A DNA stretch of 64,000 bases, taken from the NCBI RefSeq assembly GCF_014650955.1, contig NZ_BMVY01000001.1:186001-250000 (forward strand), given 5' to 3'. Of this stretch, positions 44,837 through 52,900 are shown one piece after another. Position 1 is the stretch's first letter, and each line of letters starts with the position of its first letter. Under the pieces are notes generated by a model. It did no database searches. It was not told the origin of the DNA and saw only the letters and a list, made by a program, of their open reading frames with translations. The stretch is from Streptomyces tauricus (GTDB lineage Bacteria > Actinomycetota > Actinomycetes > Streptomycetales > Streptomycetaceae). The translations under genes and the position numbers were made by a program.

Positions 44837-45385
44837 ATGGCCGTGACGGACCCGCCCGCCCCCACGATTCCCTCCGAGACCGCTGGACGCGGGCACGCCA
44901 GGGAAGACATCAAGGAAGACACGGAGGCGCCGAGAGAGCAGGCGAACCGCCGCTGGAACGAGATCCTCCAGGAGACCCGGGTCGCGCAGACCGGCGTACA
45001 GATCCTCTTCGGCTTCCTGCTCAGCGTGGCCTTCACCGCCGGGTTCCGGGACCTCGGGACCATCGACCGGACGATCTACGTCGTCACCGTCGTCCTCGGC
45101 GCGGCGGCCACCGGCTCCCTCATCGCCCCGGTCTCGATCCACCGCTTCCTGTCCGGCCAGCGGATGAAGGACGAACTGGTGGAGACCGCGCACCGGCTGA
45201 TGATGTTCGGCATGGTCCTGCTGGCCCTCACCATCGGCTCGACGCTGCTGCTCATCCTGCGCGTCGTACTGCCGGGCCTCATAGCGGAGTTCCTCGTCGC
45301 CGGCGTGATGCTGTACTTCGCCCTGTGCTGGTACGCACTCCCGCTCTGGCTCCGCCACCGCGCCACACGCAAAGAGAACACCTGA
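44837..45385 (+). CDS. DUF6328 family membrane protein
   Basis: 182 residues. After an acidic, Glu-rich leader (1-40) with RWNEILQETRVAQTGVQILFGFLLSVAF, four membrane spans follow to residue 172. The QTGVQILFGFLL segment is the family hallmark. Function is not known. The ATG at 44837 has GGAGG at exactly 5-nt spacing; the in-frame GTG at 44825 lacks such a site. It precedes the PIG-L gene by 6 bp and is probably co-transcribed with it. Confidence 0.8.
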   Translation: MAVTDPPAPTIPSETAGRGHAREDIKEDTEAPREQANRRWNEILQETRVAQTGVQILFGFLLSVAFTAGFRDLGTIDRTIYVVTVVLGAAATGSLIAPVSIHRFLSGQRMKDELVETAHRLMMFGMVLLALTIGSTLLLILRVVLPGLIAEFLVAGVMLYFALCWYALPLWLRHRATRKENT

Positions 45386-45391
45386 GACGCC

Positions 45392-46153
45392 ATGACTACG
45401 CCGCCCCTGCTCGCGGTGCTCGCCCACCCGGACGACGAGTCCCTGTCGACGGGCGGAACGCTCGCACGGCACGCGGCGGCGGGCGCTCGCGTCGCGGTCG
45501 TCACGGCGACATGGGCCCCGGGCACCGCGCGTGCCGCGGAGTTGGCCGAGGCGCTTCGGATCCTCGGCGCCGATGCTCCACGGCTGCTCGGATACGCCGA
45601 CGCGCGCGTCCCGCTGTCGGCACCCGGCAGGGCGCGGTTCTGCGATGTGCCGCTCGACCGGGCAGTGGGCGAACTGGTCGTGCAGCTGCGGGAGTTCCGC
45701 CCGGAGGTGGTGGTCACCCATGACGCCTACGGCGGGCTGACCGGCCACCCGGACCATGTCCACACCCACCGGGTGACCACACTCGCCGTCCACGCGTCCG
45801 GCCTGGAACGGCTCTACCCGGAGGCCGGTGAACCCTGGCGGCCGGGCGCCCTGTACCTGGCCACGCACCCACACTCGGCGCTCCGAGCGTGGGCCGGACA
45901 CCTGGCCCCCAGGAGCAAGACGATGCGCACTGTGCCGGACGAGTGGATCAGCGCGACCGTCGACGTCGGCCCCTGGCTGGAGCAGAAGGTGGCCGCCGTA
46001 CTGGCCCACCGGACCGAAGTGGAAAGGGGAGCCGTGCCGTCGCTGATCGCCGCTCTTCCGGCGTCCGGCCGGGCACGGCTGCTCTCCACCGAGTGGTACA
46101 TCCGCCACGACCCCTGCTCCGTCGCGGCCCCGCGGACAGAACTGACAGTCTGA
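45392..46153 (+). CDS. PIG-L / LmbE-family zinc deacetylase
   Basis: 253 residues. The zinc motif AHPDDE lies at residues 11-16, and the second metal His comes from GHPDHVHTH near residue 117. The fold is shared with MshB and Mca, which cleave N-acetyl or amide bonds in mycothiol metabolism. It is neither full-length Mca nor a close MshB by its C terminus, so its substrate is open. It sits 6 bp behind the DUF6328 gene. Confidence 0.9.
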   Translation: MTTPPLLAVLAHPDDESLSTGGTLARHAAAGARVAVVTATWAPGTARAAELAEALRILGADAPRLLGYADARVPLSAPGRARFCDVPLDRAVGELVVQLREFRPEVVVTHDAYGGLTGHPDHVHTHRVTTLAVHASGLERLYPEAGEPWRPGALYLATHPHSALRAWAGHLAPRSKTMRTVPDEWISATVDVGPWLEQKVAAVLAHRTEVERGAVPSLIAALPASGRARLLSTEWYIRHDPCSVAAPRTELTV

Positions 46154-46203
46154 GCCGGACGCCGCACACGGGGGTCGCCATGGCCGCTCGGCCGCCGACT
46201 TCG

Positions 46204-46713
46204 TCAGGGGCGGGTCGGGGCTTCCAGTTCTCGTTTGAGGTTGCGGAGGGTTCTGTCGATGTTGCCTACCTGGAAGGCGGCGAAGGTCTTGCCGCCGGTG
46301 GCCACTCGGTCGAAGACGTCGGCCACGAGCGTGGGCCAGGAACGGCGGTCGTCGGTCCAGGTCTCCGTCACCCGGGTGCCGCCGCCCTCCGCCGCGAACC
46401 GGTACTCCCATGTGGCGATGGGTGCCTTGAGGCGCGGTCGCCGGATTCCGATCGCGTGGACGCGGAAGGCGAGGCGCCGGCCGGGATCCGCCGCGGTGAC
46501 CGTGCAGCGGGTCGTCCAGCGGAAGCCGCGACGCTTGTTGTGCCCCTCGAAGACCATCCCGACGTGGGCCGGCACGTCCCCGCCCGGGACGGTCGCGCCG
46601 AGGTTCTCAGGGCTCCAGCGGCCCATCTGCGAGAGCCGGCTGACCTGGTCGTACACGGCCGACGGTGCCGCCTCGACCAGGATGTCACGAGTGACGGCGA
46701 ACGTGCGGGGCAT
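46204..46713 (-). CDS. SRPBCC-family protein (DUF-type START domain)
   Basis: 169 residues. FAVTRDILVEAAPSAVYDQVSRLSQMGRWSPENLG is the N-terminal SRPBCC segment, and YRFAAEGGGTRVTETWTDDR lies in the late strands. The C-terminal helix is GKTFAAFQVGNIDRTLRNLKRELE. This type is common in actinobacteria without known ligand. The ATG at 46713 has GGAGAGA about 8 nt upstream. Confidence 0.85.
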   Translation of the reverse strand: MPRTFAVTRDILVEAAPSAVYDQVSRLSQMGRWSPENLGATVPGGDVPAHVGMVFEGHNKRRGFRWTTRCTVTAADPGRRLAFRVHAIGIRRPRLKAPIATWEYRFAAEGGGTRVTETWTDDRRSWPTLVADVFDRVATGGKTFAAFQVGNIDRTLRNLKRELEAPTRP

Positions 46714-46751
46714 GGGCACTCTCTCCGTGGGCGCAGAAGTTACCGGCAAGT

Positions 46752-47246
46752 CTACTGGCAAGTAGGGATACGGAACTCCAGCTCGGGTCGGTCCCACACC
46801 ACCGCGGGCGGCGTCGCCGGCGCGGTCCCGACGTGCACCGCGCCCACGCTGCGGTAGAAACCCTCCGCGGGAGGATGGGACACCACGCGGACCCGGTCGA
46901 GCCCGGCCGCGCGGGCCTCGGACGTCATGTGTGCCACCAGCAGCCGTCCCACCCCGCGCCCCTGCGCCTGATCGGCGACGAACATCAGGTCCAGCTCCGG
47001 CGGGGCGAGGACGAGCGAGTAGAACCCGAGCACCTGGCCCTCGTGTCCCTCCGCGGCGGCGGCGGCCACGAAGACGCGGTGGGTCTCGATGTAGTCGGGG
47101 CCCACCCGGTAGCCCGCGACCATGGCCGCGTACTGGCCCTCGTAGGCGCGTGAGCCGCGCACGAGCCGCGTGAGTCGCTTGGCGTCCCGTGCGGTGGCCC
47201 GCCGTACCGAGACCGAGCCACTCCTGCCTGTAATGCTCCGGTTCAT
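46752..47246 (-). CDS. GNAT-family N-acetyltransferase
   Basis: 164 residues. The acetyl-CoA loop is DQAQGRGVGRLLVAHM (Q/RxxGxG/A), preceded by the LDLMFVA strand and followed by VVSHPPAEGFYRSVGAVHVG. The substrate is not predictable. The start codon at 47246 lies in the loop of a near-perfect 18-bp inverted repeat and a -10-like TAATAC is 7 nt upstream, so leaderless, structurally or operator-controlled expression is likely. No Shine-Dalgarno is visible. Confidence 0.88.
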   Translation of the reverse strand: MNRSITGRSGSVSVRRATARDAKRLTRLVRGSRAYEGQYAAMVAGYRVGPDYIETHRVFVAAAAAEGHEGQVLGFYSLVLAPPELDLMFVADQAQGRGVGRLLVAHMTSEARAAGLDRVRVVSHPPAEGFYRSVGAVHVGTAPATPPAVVWDRPELEFRIPTCQ

Positions 47247-47269
47247 TGGGTGAGTATTACAGGCAGGAG
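47221..47269. promoter_or_regulatory. 18-bp inverted repeat enclosing the GNAT start codon
   Basis: CTCCTGCCTGTAATGCTC (47221-47238) and GAGTATTACAGGCAGGAG (47252-47269) match at 17 of 18 positions, with the start codon in the 13-bp spacer. On the minus strand the right arm contains a -10-like TAATAC. The left arm is coding, yet keeps the symmetry. Confidence 0.75.
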
Positions 47270-47281
47270 ATCGCCTTCTTC

Positions 47282-47372
47282 ACACCAGGCCTCGGACGGA
47301 CCCGACACCAGGCCTCGGACGGACCCGGTACCGGGCCTCGGACGCACGCGATACCAGGTCTGAACACCCGCG
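47282..47372. repeat. 23-bp tandem repeat
   Basis: Two identical units of ACACCAGGCCTCGGACGGAC plus CCG (47282-47304 and 47305-47327), a diverged third at 47328-47350 and a partial fourth. It occupies most of the spacer between the GNAT and acyl-CoA dehydrogenase genes. Confidence 0.8.
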
Positions 47373-47382
47373 ACGCCGCGCC

Positions 47383-48576
47383 TCAGACGAACGCGCTCTC
47401 GCCCGTGACCGCCTTCCCGACGATGAGTGTGTTCATCTCCCGGGTTCCCTCGAAGGAGTAGATGGCCTCCGCGTCCGAGAAGAAGCGGGCGACGTCGTAG
47501 TCCAGCACGATCCCGTTGCCGCCGAAGATCTCCCGGGCCCAGCCCACGACCTCGCGCATCCGTGCCGTGACATGGGCCTTGGCCAGCGAGGAGTGCTCGT
47601 CCTTGAACACGCCCGAGTCCTGCAGCCGCGCGAGCTGCAGCAGCATGCCCCAGCAGGCGGTGATGTTGCCGAGGCTCTTGACCAGCAGGTCCTGCACGAG
47701 CTGGAAACCGGCGAGCGGCCGGCCGAACTGCTCCCGTTCGGTGGCGTAGGCGAGCGCCAGCTCGTACGCGCCGATCATCACACCCAGCGCCTGCCAGGCG
47801 ACCCCGCTGCGGGTGGCGCGCAGCACCTCCGCGACGTCACGGAAGGACTCGACGTTCTGGAGCCGGTCGGCCTCCGGCACCCTGACATCGGTCAGCGTGA
47901 TGTCGGCGTTCTCGACGATGCGCAGGGAGATCTTGTTCGCGATCTTCTCCGTGACGAAGCCCGGCGTGCCCTTGCCGACCATGAACCCCTTGACCTGGTC
48001 GTCCGCGAGGTCCCGAGCCCAGACCACGACATGGTCGGCGAAGGTGGCGTTGCCGATCCAGCGCTTGGCGCCGTTGAGGACCCAGGTGTCGCCCTGCCGC
48101 TCGGCCGTGGTGCCCATACCGGCCGCGACATCGGACCCGTCGAGCGGTTCCGTCAGGGCGAAGGCCCCGATGGTGTCCATGGCCGCCATGCCAGGCAGCC
48201 AGCGGTCCCGCTGCTCCTGGCTGCCACCCGCGTGGACGGAGTACATGGCCAGGCCGGTGTGCACCCCGAAGAACGTGGCGACCGAGGCGTCCACCCGGCT
48301 CATCTCCAGCGCCATCATCCCGGTCAGCAGATGGCTGACGGCGGGACGGTGCTCGCCGTAGCCCTCGTACGACAGGCCTACGAGGCCGCTCTCCCGGAAC
48401 TTCGTGATCAGCTCCGTGGGGAAGGTGCCCGCGGCCCAGTTCTCGTTCACCAGCGGCTTGACCTCGTCGTGCATGAACGCGCGTGTCCTCAGCAGGATCT
48501 TGCGTTCCTCGTCCGACAGCGCGCCCTCGAAGTCGTAGAAGTCGGCAACGATCCCGTCATCCATGGAAGATCTCAT
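47383..48576 (-). CDS. Acyl-CoA dehydrogenase (glutaryl-CoA/short-chain type)
   Basis: 397 residues. GAFALTEPLDGSDVAAGMGTTAE is the FAD/substrate-binding motif; FGGNGIVLDYDVARFFSDAEAIYSFEGTREMNTLIVGKAVTG carries the catalytic-base Glu in FEGT, placed as in SCAD and glutaryl-CoA dehydrogenases. It removes two hydrogens from an acyl-CoA and passes electrons to ETF. The ATG at 48576 has a GAAGG site; the ATG at 48564 is an alternative. It may serve the CoA-thioester pathway encoded further right, though a ThuA and a PQQ gene intervene. Confidence 0.92.
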   Translation of the reverse strand: MRSSMDDGIVADFYDFEGALSDEERKILLRTRAFMHDEVKPLVNENWAAGTFPTELITKFRESGLVGLSYEGYGEHRPAVSHLLTGMMALEMSRVDASVATFFGVHTGLAMYSVHAGGSQEQRDRWLPGMAAMDTIGAFALTEPLDGSDVAAGMGTTAERQGDTWVLNGAKRWIGNATFADHVVVWARDLADDQVKGFMVGKGTPGFVTEKIANKISLRIVENADITLTDVRVPEADRLQNVESFRDVAEVLRATRSGVAWQALGVMIGAYELALAYATEREQFGRPLAGFQLVQDLLVKSLGNITACWGMLLQLARLQDSGVFKDEHSSLAKAHVTARMREVVGWAREIFGGNGIVLDYDVARFFSDAEAIYSFEGTREMNTLIVGKAVTGESAFV

Positions 48577-48655
48577 CTTCGCCTTCTTCCACGCTTTCCT
48601 TGCAGGATGCACGGGGATTCGGCGAATGGGCGAACCGGTACTGCACCGGAGTGGA

Positions 48656-49672
48656 TCAGCCCGCCCGGCAGAACGGCTCCCTGCCCATGGCGGACTCGAT
48701 GCCGCCGAGGACCAGCTTCCGGAAGTGCTCGGCACCGGGGAACGAGCCGTCCGTCGAGAAGGCTCCGGCGTCATGGCCGAGGGTGGTGAGCCAGGCACGT
48801 CCGCCGTCGTAGTACTGGCACCAGGCGACCGGGTGGCCCCTGCCATGACCGGGGTGGCCCTGGTTGCCCGTGGCACCCCCGGCGAGAGTGGACTCGTCGA
48901 CGGTGGCCAGGACGCGGACCCGCGAAGGGGCCGGGACGAGGTTGTACCACTCGTCGGTGAAGTCCCAGCGGTCCGGCAGACCGGCGGTGGAGGAGTCGCG
49001 GCGGTTCTGTACGACCACCGTGCCGCGTTGCCCGGGTCCGTGGTCGTAGAAGTTGGCGCCGCCCAGCAGACCCTCGTACCAGGGCCAGTTGTACTCCGTG
49101 CCGAAGGCGTTGTGGATCCCGGCGAAACCACCGCCGCCGCGGATGTACTGGCGCAGGGAGGTCTGCGCGGCATCGTCGAGGGCGTCACGGCTGGTGGAGT
49201 AGAAGACGACGGCGTTGTACCGGAAGAGCCGTGCGGGTGTGGAGAGCTGGGTGACGTCCTCGGTCCAGTCGACGGTGAAGCCGTGTTCCCTGCCCATCGT
49301 GACGAGGGCGTTCTGGACGACGTTGGTGTCGGCGAGAGCGGGGTTGAGTCCGGCGCCGAGCGCGGGACCGAGGTTCGCGTGGCGGGGCCCGGCGGTCCGG
49401 GTGTAGAGGAGCACCCGGTAGCCGTCGGTGGCCGGGGAGAAGTTGCCCCAGTCGTGGTAGCACTTGGTGCTCGTGCCCCGGCAGACGCCGTAGTCCGGAC
49501 TGCCCAACTCCCGTGCACCCTGTGGGTGTTGGGCTCCCGCCGAAGCGCCTCCGCCCCGCACGTCCTCCTGCTGCTGCAAGCCGAAGAAGGCGGCGAGTGC
49601 GACGAGGAGCGTGGCACCGACGGCGGCCGGTACGGACATGGCGGTACGTGCCGCACGCGCTCTGGAGGTCAT
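48656..49672 (-). CDS. Secreted ThuA-domain protein
   Basis: 338 residues. Residues 1-32 form a signal peptide or N-terminal anchor with a basic start (TSRARAARTAM). The ThuA glutamine-amidotransferase-like fold follows: YRVLLYTRTAGPRHANLG, YNAVVFYSTSRDALDDAAQTSLRQYIRGGGGFAGIHNAFGTEYNWPWYEGLLGG, and PVAWCQYYDGGRAWLTTLGHD. A short insert before the fold has CRGTSTKCYHDW with two cysteines. ThuA proteins act in trehalose/sugar catabolism or as lectin-like domains with no agreed activity. It starts 29 bp after the PQQ-propeller gene and is probably in its operon, so both exported products may work together. Confidence 0.88.
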   Translation of the reverse strand: MTSRARAARTAMSVPAAVGATLLVALAAFFGLQQQEDVRGGGASAGAQHPQGARELGSPDYGVCRGTSTKCYHDWGNFSPATDGYRVLLYTRTAGPRHANLGPALGAGLNPALADTNVVQNALVTMGREHGFTVDWTEDVTQLSTPARLFRYNAVVFYSTSRDALDDAAQTSLRQYIRGGGGFAGIHNAFGTEYNWPWYEGLLGGANFYDHGPGQRGTVVVQNRRDSSTAGLPDRWDFTDEWYNLVPAPSRVRVLATVDESTLAGGATGNQGHPGHGRGHPVAWCQYYDGGRAWLTTLGHDAGAFSTDGSFPGAEHFRKLVLGGIESAMGREPFCRAG

Positions 49673-49701
49673 GGCGACCGGCCCTCTCACTGGACGGTGA
49701 T

Positions 49702-51873
49702 TCACCGGACGACGATCTTGCCGGTGGACTGGGGGAAGGCCGGATCGTTGTAGAAGTACTCGCCCGGCCTGGCGAAGGTGTACGTGTACGACTGGCCCGG
49801 CATCAGCAGCCCGGTGTCGAACTCGGCGTCGAAGAACGCGACCGCGCCATGGGCCTGGGTGTTGTCGGCGGGGTTGGTGAAGGTGACGGTGGTGCCGGCC
49901 GGGACGGTCAGGTGCTGGGGTGCCATGGCGTTCTGGGCGACCGTGTTCTCGGTGGTTCCGGGCGCGCCCGTGGAGGTGTTCCAGACACGGCCGAGCGTGA
50001 CGGTGTCGCGTGCCGTCGCCCCGGTCACGGCGGCGGTACGGATCTGGTTGCGGCGGGACGGGGGAGTGGGCGCGGGAGCCTGTCCCACGGTGCCGCCGAG
50101 CTTGAACGCCCAGAGGTGGTCGCCCCGCGGGATGTCGGGGAAGGGGAGCCCGTTCCCGCCGGCGAGCACGGCGATGTACTGCTCGCCGTCGATCTCGTAG
50201 CTGACGGGCACGGTGTTGACTCCGGCGCCGCACTGCCAGGTCCACAGCGTTCCGCCGTCGGTGTCGTCCATCGCTTCGAGTACGCCGTCCGGGCGCCCCT
50301 GGAAGAGGACGCGGCCCGCGGTGGTGAGGACGCCGTTGCCGTGGGCCAGCGACCACGGTCCCTCCTTGCGCCAGGCGACCGTGTTGGTACGCGGGTCCAT
50401 CGCGACGAGACCGCCGCCGAACAGCTCGCCGAGCGGCCGGGCCGTGTTGACGCGGCCGCCGCGGGTGTTGGAGTAGGAGGAGTTGACGAGCCCGTAGCCG
50501 ACGTAGACGTATCCGGTCCTCGGGCTGAAGGAGGGAAAGCCCCAGTCGGCGCCGCCGCCCGCGCCGGGGAAGATGATGGTGGCCCGGTCCCAGAAGACCT
50601 CGTACAGGCCGCCCGTCGGATAGAAGGGCACGGGCCGGGTCGTCTTGTCCAGCTCCGGATACGGGGACACGAACGGTTCGCCGCCGGGGAAGGGCTGGGT
50701 GGGGGACGTCTTCTGCAGGGCGTGCTGGGGGACCTCCCGTTCCTCCATGCCGTGGACGGCCTCACCCGTACGCCGGTCGAGGACGTAGTACCAGCAGGTC
50801 TTCGAACCGTAGACGACGACCTTGCGTCTCCTGCCGTCGACGAGGAGGTCGGCGAGCACCGGCGCCATGACGTTGTCGGCGTCCCAGATGTCGTGGTGGA
50901 CCGACTGGAAGTGCCAGCGCCGCTTGCCGGTCTTCGCGTCGATGGCGACGATCGAGTTGGCGAAGAGGTTGTCACCGCCGCGCGAGGAGCCGTCCGTACG
51001 GGGGTACGGGTTGCCGAACGTCCAGTAGACGAGGCCGAGTTCGGGGTCGACGGCCGGGTGGATCCAGGGGACCGCGCCGCCGGTCTTCCAGGAGTCGCCC
51101 TCCCAGGTGTCGTGGCCGTAGTCACCTGGGCCGGGCGGGCCCCAGAAGTTCCACCGGACGTCGCCGGTCTTGGCATCGAGCGCGTACCCGCGTCCGCGGG
51201 CGCCGGCGGTCGAACCCTCGGTGCCGATGTAGACGAGGCCGTCCCAGTGGACCACCGCGCCCGCGAGGCCGCCGCTGTTGCCGCCGCACTGGCCGCTGTC
51301 GTTGTCGCAGCCGTCGTCACCGCCGTTGTCGTCGACGATCAGCGGCTTGCGCCACACGACCGCGCCGGTCTTCTGATCGAGGGCGTACACGATGTTGGCG
51401 CCGGAGATCGTGAAGACCTTGCCCTCGGCTACGGCGACGCCCCGCATGTTGGTGGTCTCGGTGCCGAGGCTCGTCCGCCAGATGACCTCGCCGGTCCTGC
51501 CGTCGATCGCGAAGACGTTCTGCTGGGTGGTCTCGACGTACAGCACACCGTTCCGTACGACGATCGTGCACTGCTGGTACGCGCCGGTGGAGCCACCCTC
51601 CAGATTGATGTGCCAGGCCCCGCCGAGCCGCTTGACGTTCCGCGGGGTGATGTCCTGGAGCGTGGAGTGGTTCTGGTTGCCGTAGTCGCCGCCCACCTTG
51701 GGCCAGTCGCGGCCGGTGGTACCGAGCGCGGCGGACTGCGGGGGCACCGGGAGCGCGAGGCCCGAGGGCGCGTTCGCGGCGCCGTTCGGGGCCGCTTCGG
51801 CGCCGGGCGCCAGAGTGGGGACGCCGGCCGCGCCGCCCGCCGCGGCCGTCAGGAGGAAGGTGCGTCTTTCCAT
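49702..51873 (-). CDS. Tat-exported PQQ-type beta-propeller fused to a cupredoxin-like domain
   Basis: 723 residues. The leader MERRTFLLTAAAGGAAG has the twin-arginine motif. Residues 55-625 form an eight-bladed quinoprotein propeller with repeated tryptophan-docking units (FAIDGRTGEVIWRTSL, YALDQKTGAVVWRKPL, IDAKTGKRRWHFQ, AMDPRTNTVAWRKEG). The vicinal Cys-Cys disulfide of methanol dehydrogenases is not seen; instead Cys are spaced in GCDNDSGQCGG. Residues about 635-723 are a cupredoxin fold in which one His (QAHGAVAFFD) remains but the Cys-His-Met copper loop reads YFYNDPAFPQSTGK, so copper binding is probably lost. Likely a periplasm-side dehydrogenase or binding protein; cofactor unproven. 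Confidence 0.88.
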   Translation of the reverse strand: MERRTFLLTAAAGGAAGVPTLAPGAEAAPNGAANAPSGLALPVPPQSAALGTTGRDWPKVGGDYGNQNHSTLQDITPRNVKRLGGAWHINLEGGSTGAYQQCTIVVRNGVLYVETTQQNVFAIDGRTGEVIWRTSLGTETTNMRGVAVAEGKVFTISGANIVYALDQKTGAVVWRKPLIVDDNGGDDGCDNDSGQCGGNSGGLAGAVVHWDGLVYIGTEGSTAGARGRGYALDAKTGDVRWNFWGPPGPGDYGHDTWEGDSWKTGGAVPWIHPAVDPELGLVYWTFGNPYPRTDGSSRGGDNLFANSIVAIDAKTGKRRWHFQSVHHDIWDADNVMAPVLADLLVDGRRRKVVVYGSKTCWYYVLDRRTGEAVHGMEEREVPQHALQKTSPTQPFPGGEPFVSPYPELDKTTRPVPFYPTGGLYEVFWDRATIIFPGAGGGADWGFPSFSPRTGYVYVGYGLVNSSYSNTRGGRVNTARPLGELFGGGLVAMDPRTNTVAWRKEGPWSLAHGNGVLTTAGRVLFQGRPDGVLEAMDDTDGGTLWTWQCGAGVNTVPVSYEIDGEQYIAVLAGGNGLPFPDIPRGDHLWAFKLGGTVGQAPAPTPPSRRNQIRTAAVTGATARDTVTLGRVWNTSTGAPGTTENTVAQNAMAPQHLTVPAGTTVTFTNPADNTQAHGAVAFFDAEFDTGLLMPGQSYTYTFARPGEYFYNDPAFPQSTGKIVVR

Positions 51874-52033
51874 CGTTCAGTTCCCTCGATTCTCGACTCG
51901 ATCAAGGTCCGCTAGATGGTTTGCCCAAGCCACACAATGGGTCGGTGTGATGGGAGGTCACGTTAGGGACGGCCATGCGTCCATGACAAGACACATGACA
52001 GGGGATTTTCGAGCCACGAGAGTCAACGAGGCG

Positions 52034-52900
52034 CTACGGGAGCGCTGTTGGTGCCACCAGGTGGACCGGCACCATGGAAGGCGGCATGGGGCTCTTGTTG
52101 CGGCGCCCCTGCCCGGTCTCCTCCCAGGCGTGCGCCAGGATGCCGACACTGCGGCTGAGTACGAACAGGCCGCGGGCCAGTGGCGCGGCGAAGCCCAGTT
52201 CGGCGTAGACGACGGCCGTGGCGCCGTCGATGTTCATGGGCACGGGCCTGCCTCCCTCGCGCCCGCGGTTGAGCAGCTCCTCCACCGCACGGGCCGCCCG
52301 CAGATGGGCGCCCGCCACCAGACCGTCCGCCACGGCCCGGTCCACCAGCGCGAGCAGCGGGTCGCGGCGCGGATCGCGGGGGTGGAAGCGGTGGCCGAAG
52401 CCGGGCAGATAGCGCGAGCGGGCCCGCCACTCGGCGACGACCTCCGCCACGACACGCTCGAACTCCGCCTCCGAGGACGCCTGTTCGGCGTCCCGGGTGG
52501 GCCGCGCGGCATCCCGGCCGTACCGTTCGACGATCTCGTCCAGCAACTCCACGCACTGCTGACCGGCCCCGCCGTGCACATCGCCGAGCATGTTCACACC
52601 GGTGGCCATGGCGCTGTTGAGCCCCACCCCGCAGGTGGCGGCCATCCGGGCGGCGGCGATCGAGGGCGCCTGCGGACCGTGGTCGACGCCGGCCACCAGG
52701 GCCGCCTCCAGGAGTCCGGCCTGCCCGGCACGGGGGAGTTCGCCGCGCAGCATCAGCCAGATCGTCTCGACGAAGGTCGTGCGGCCGATCAGGTCCTGTA
52801 CCGGGTGCTCGCGCAGTTCGATGATGCCGGGCTCGACCCGGCTGACGGCGGTGGCCCACCACTGCGCGACCAGGCCGTCCTGCGGCCCGGCGGCCGTCAT
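52034..52900 (-). CDS. Citrate-synthase-fold lyase (citryl-CoA lyase-like)
   Basis: 288 residues, far shorter than citrate synthase but the size of stand-alone citryl-CoA lyases. The catalytic triad of the superfamily is intact: His109 in GDVHGGAGQ, His170 in LPGFGHRFHPRDPR, and Asp226 in PMNIDGATAVV. It should make or break a C-C bond between acetyl-CoA (or a homologue) and a 2-oxo acid. The start overlaps the CoA-transferase stop as ATGA, so acyl-CoA activation and cleavage or condensation are coupled. The exact acyl group is unknown. Confidence 0.88.
   Translation of the reverse strand: MTAAGPQDGLVAQWWATAVSRVEPGIIELREHPVQDLIGRTTFVETIWLMLRGELPRAGQAGLLEAALVAGVDHGPQAPSIAAARMAATCGVGLNSAMATGVNMLGDVHGGAGQQCVELLDEIVERYGRDAARPTRDAEQASSEAEFERVVAEVVAEWRARSRYLPGFGHRFHPRDPRRDPLLALVDRAVADGLVAGAHLRAARAVEELLNRGREGGRPVPMNIDGATAVVYAELGFAAPLARGLFVLSRSVGILAHAWEETGQGRRNKSPMPPSMVPVHLVAPTALP

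Noticed and set aside
47282..47372. 23-bp repeats considered as CRISPR repeats
   Set aside because: They are head to tail without spacers and diverge after two copies.
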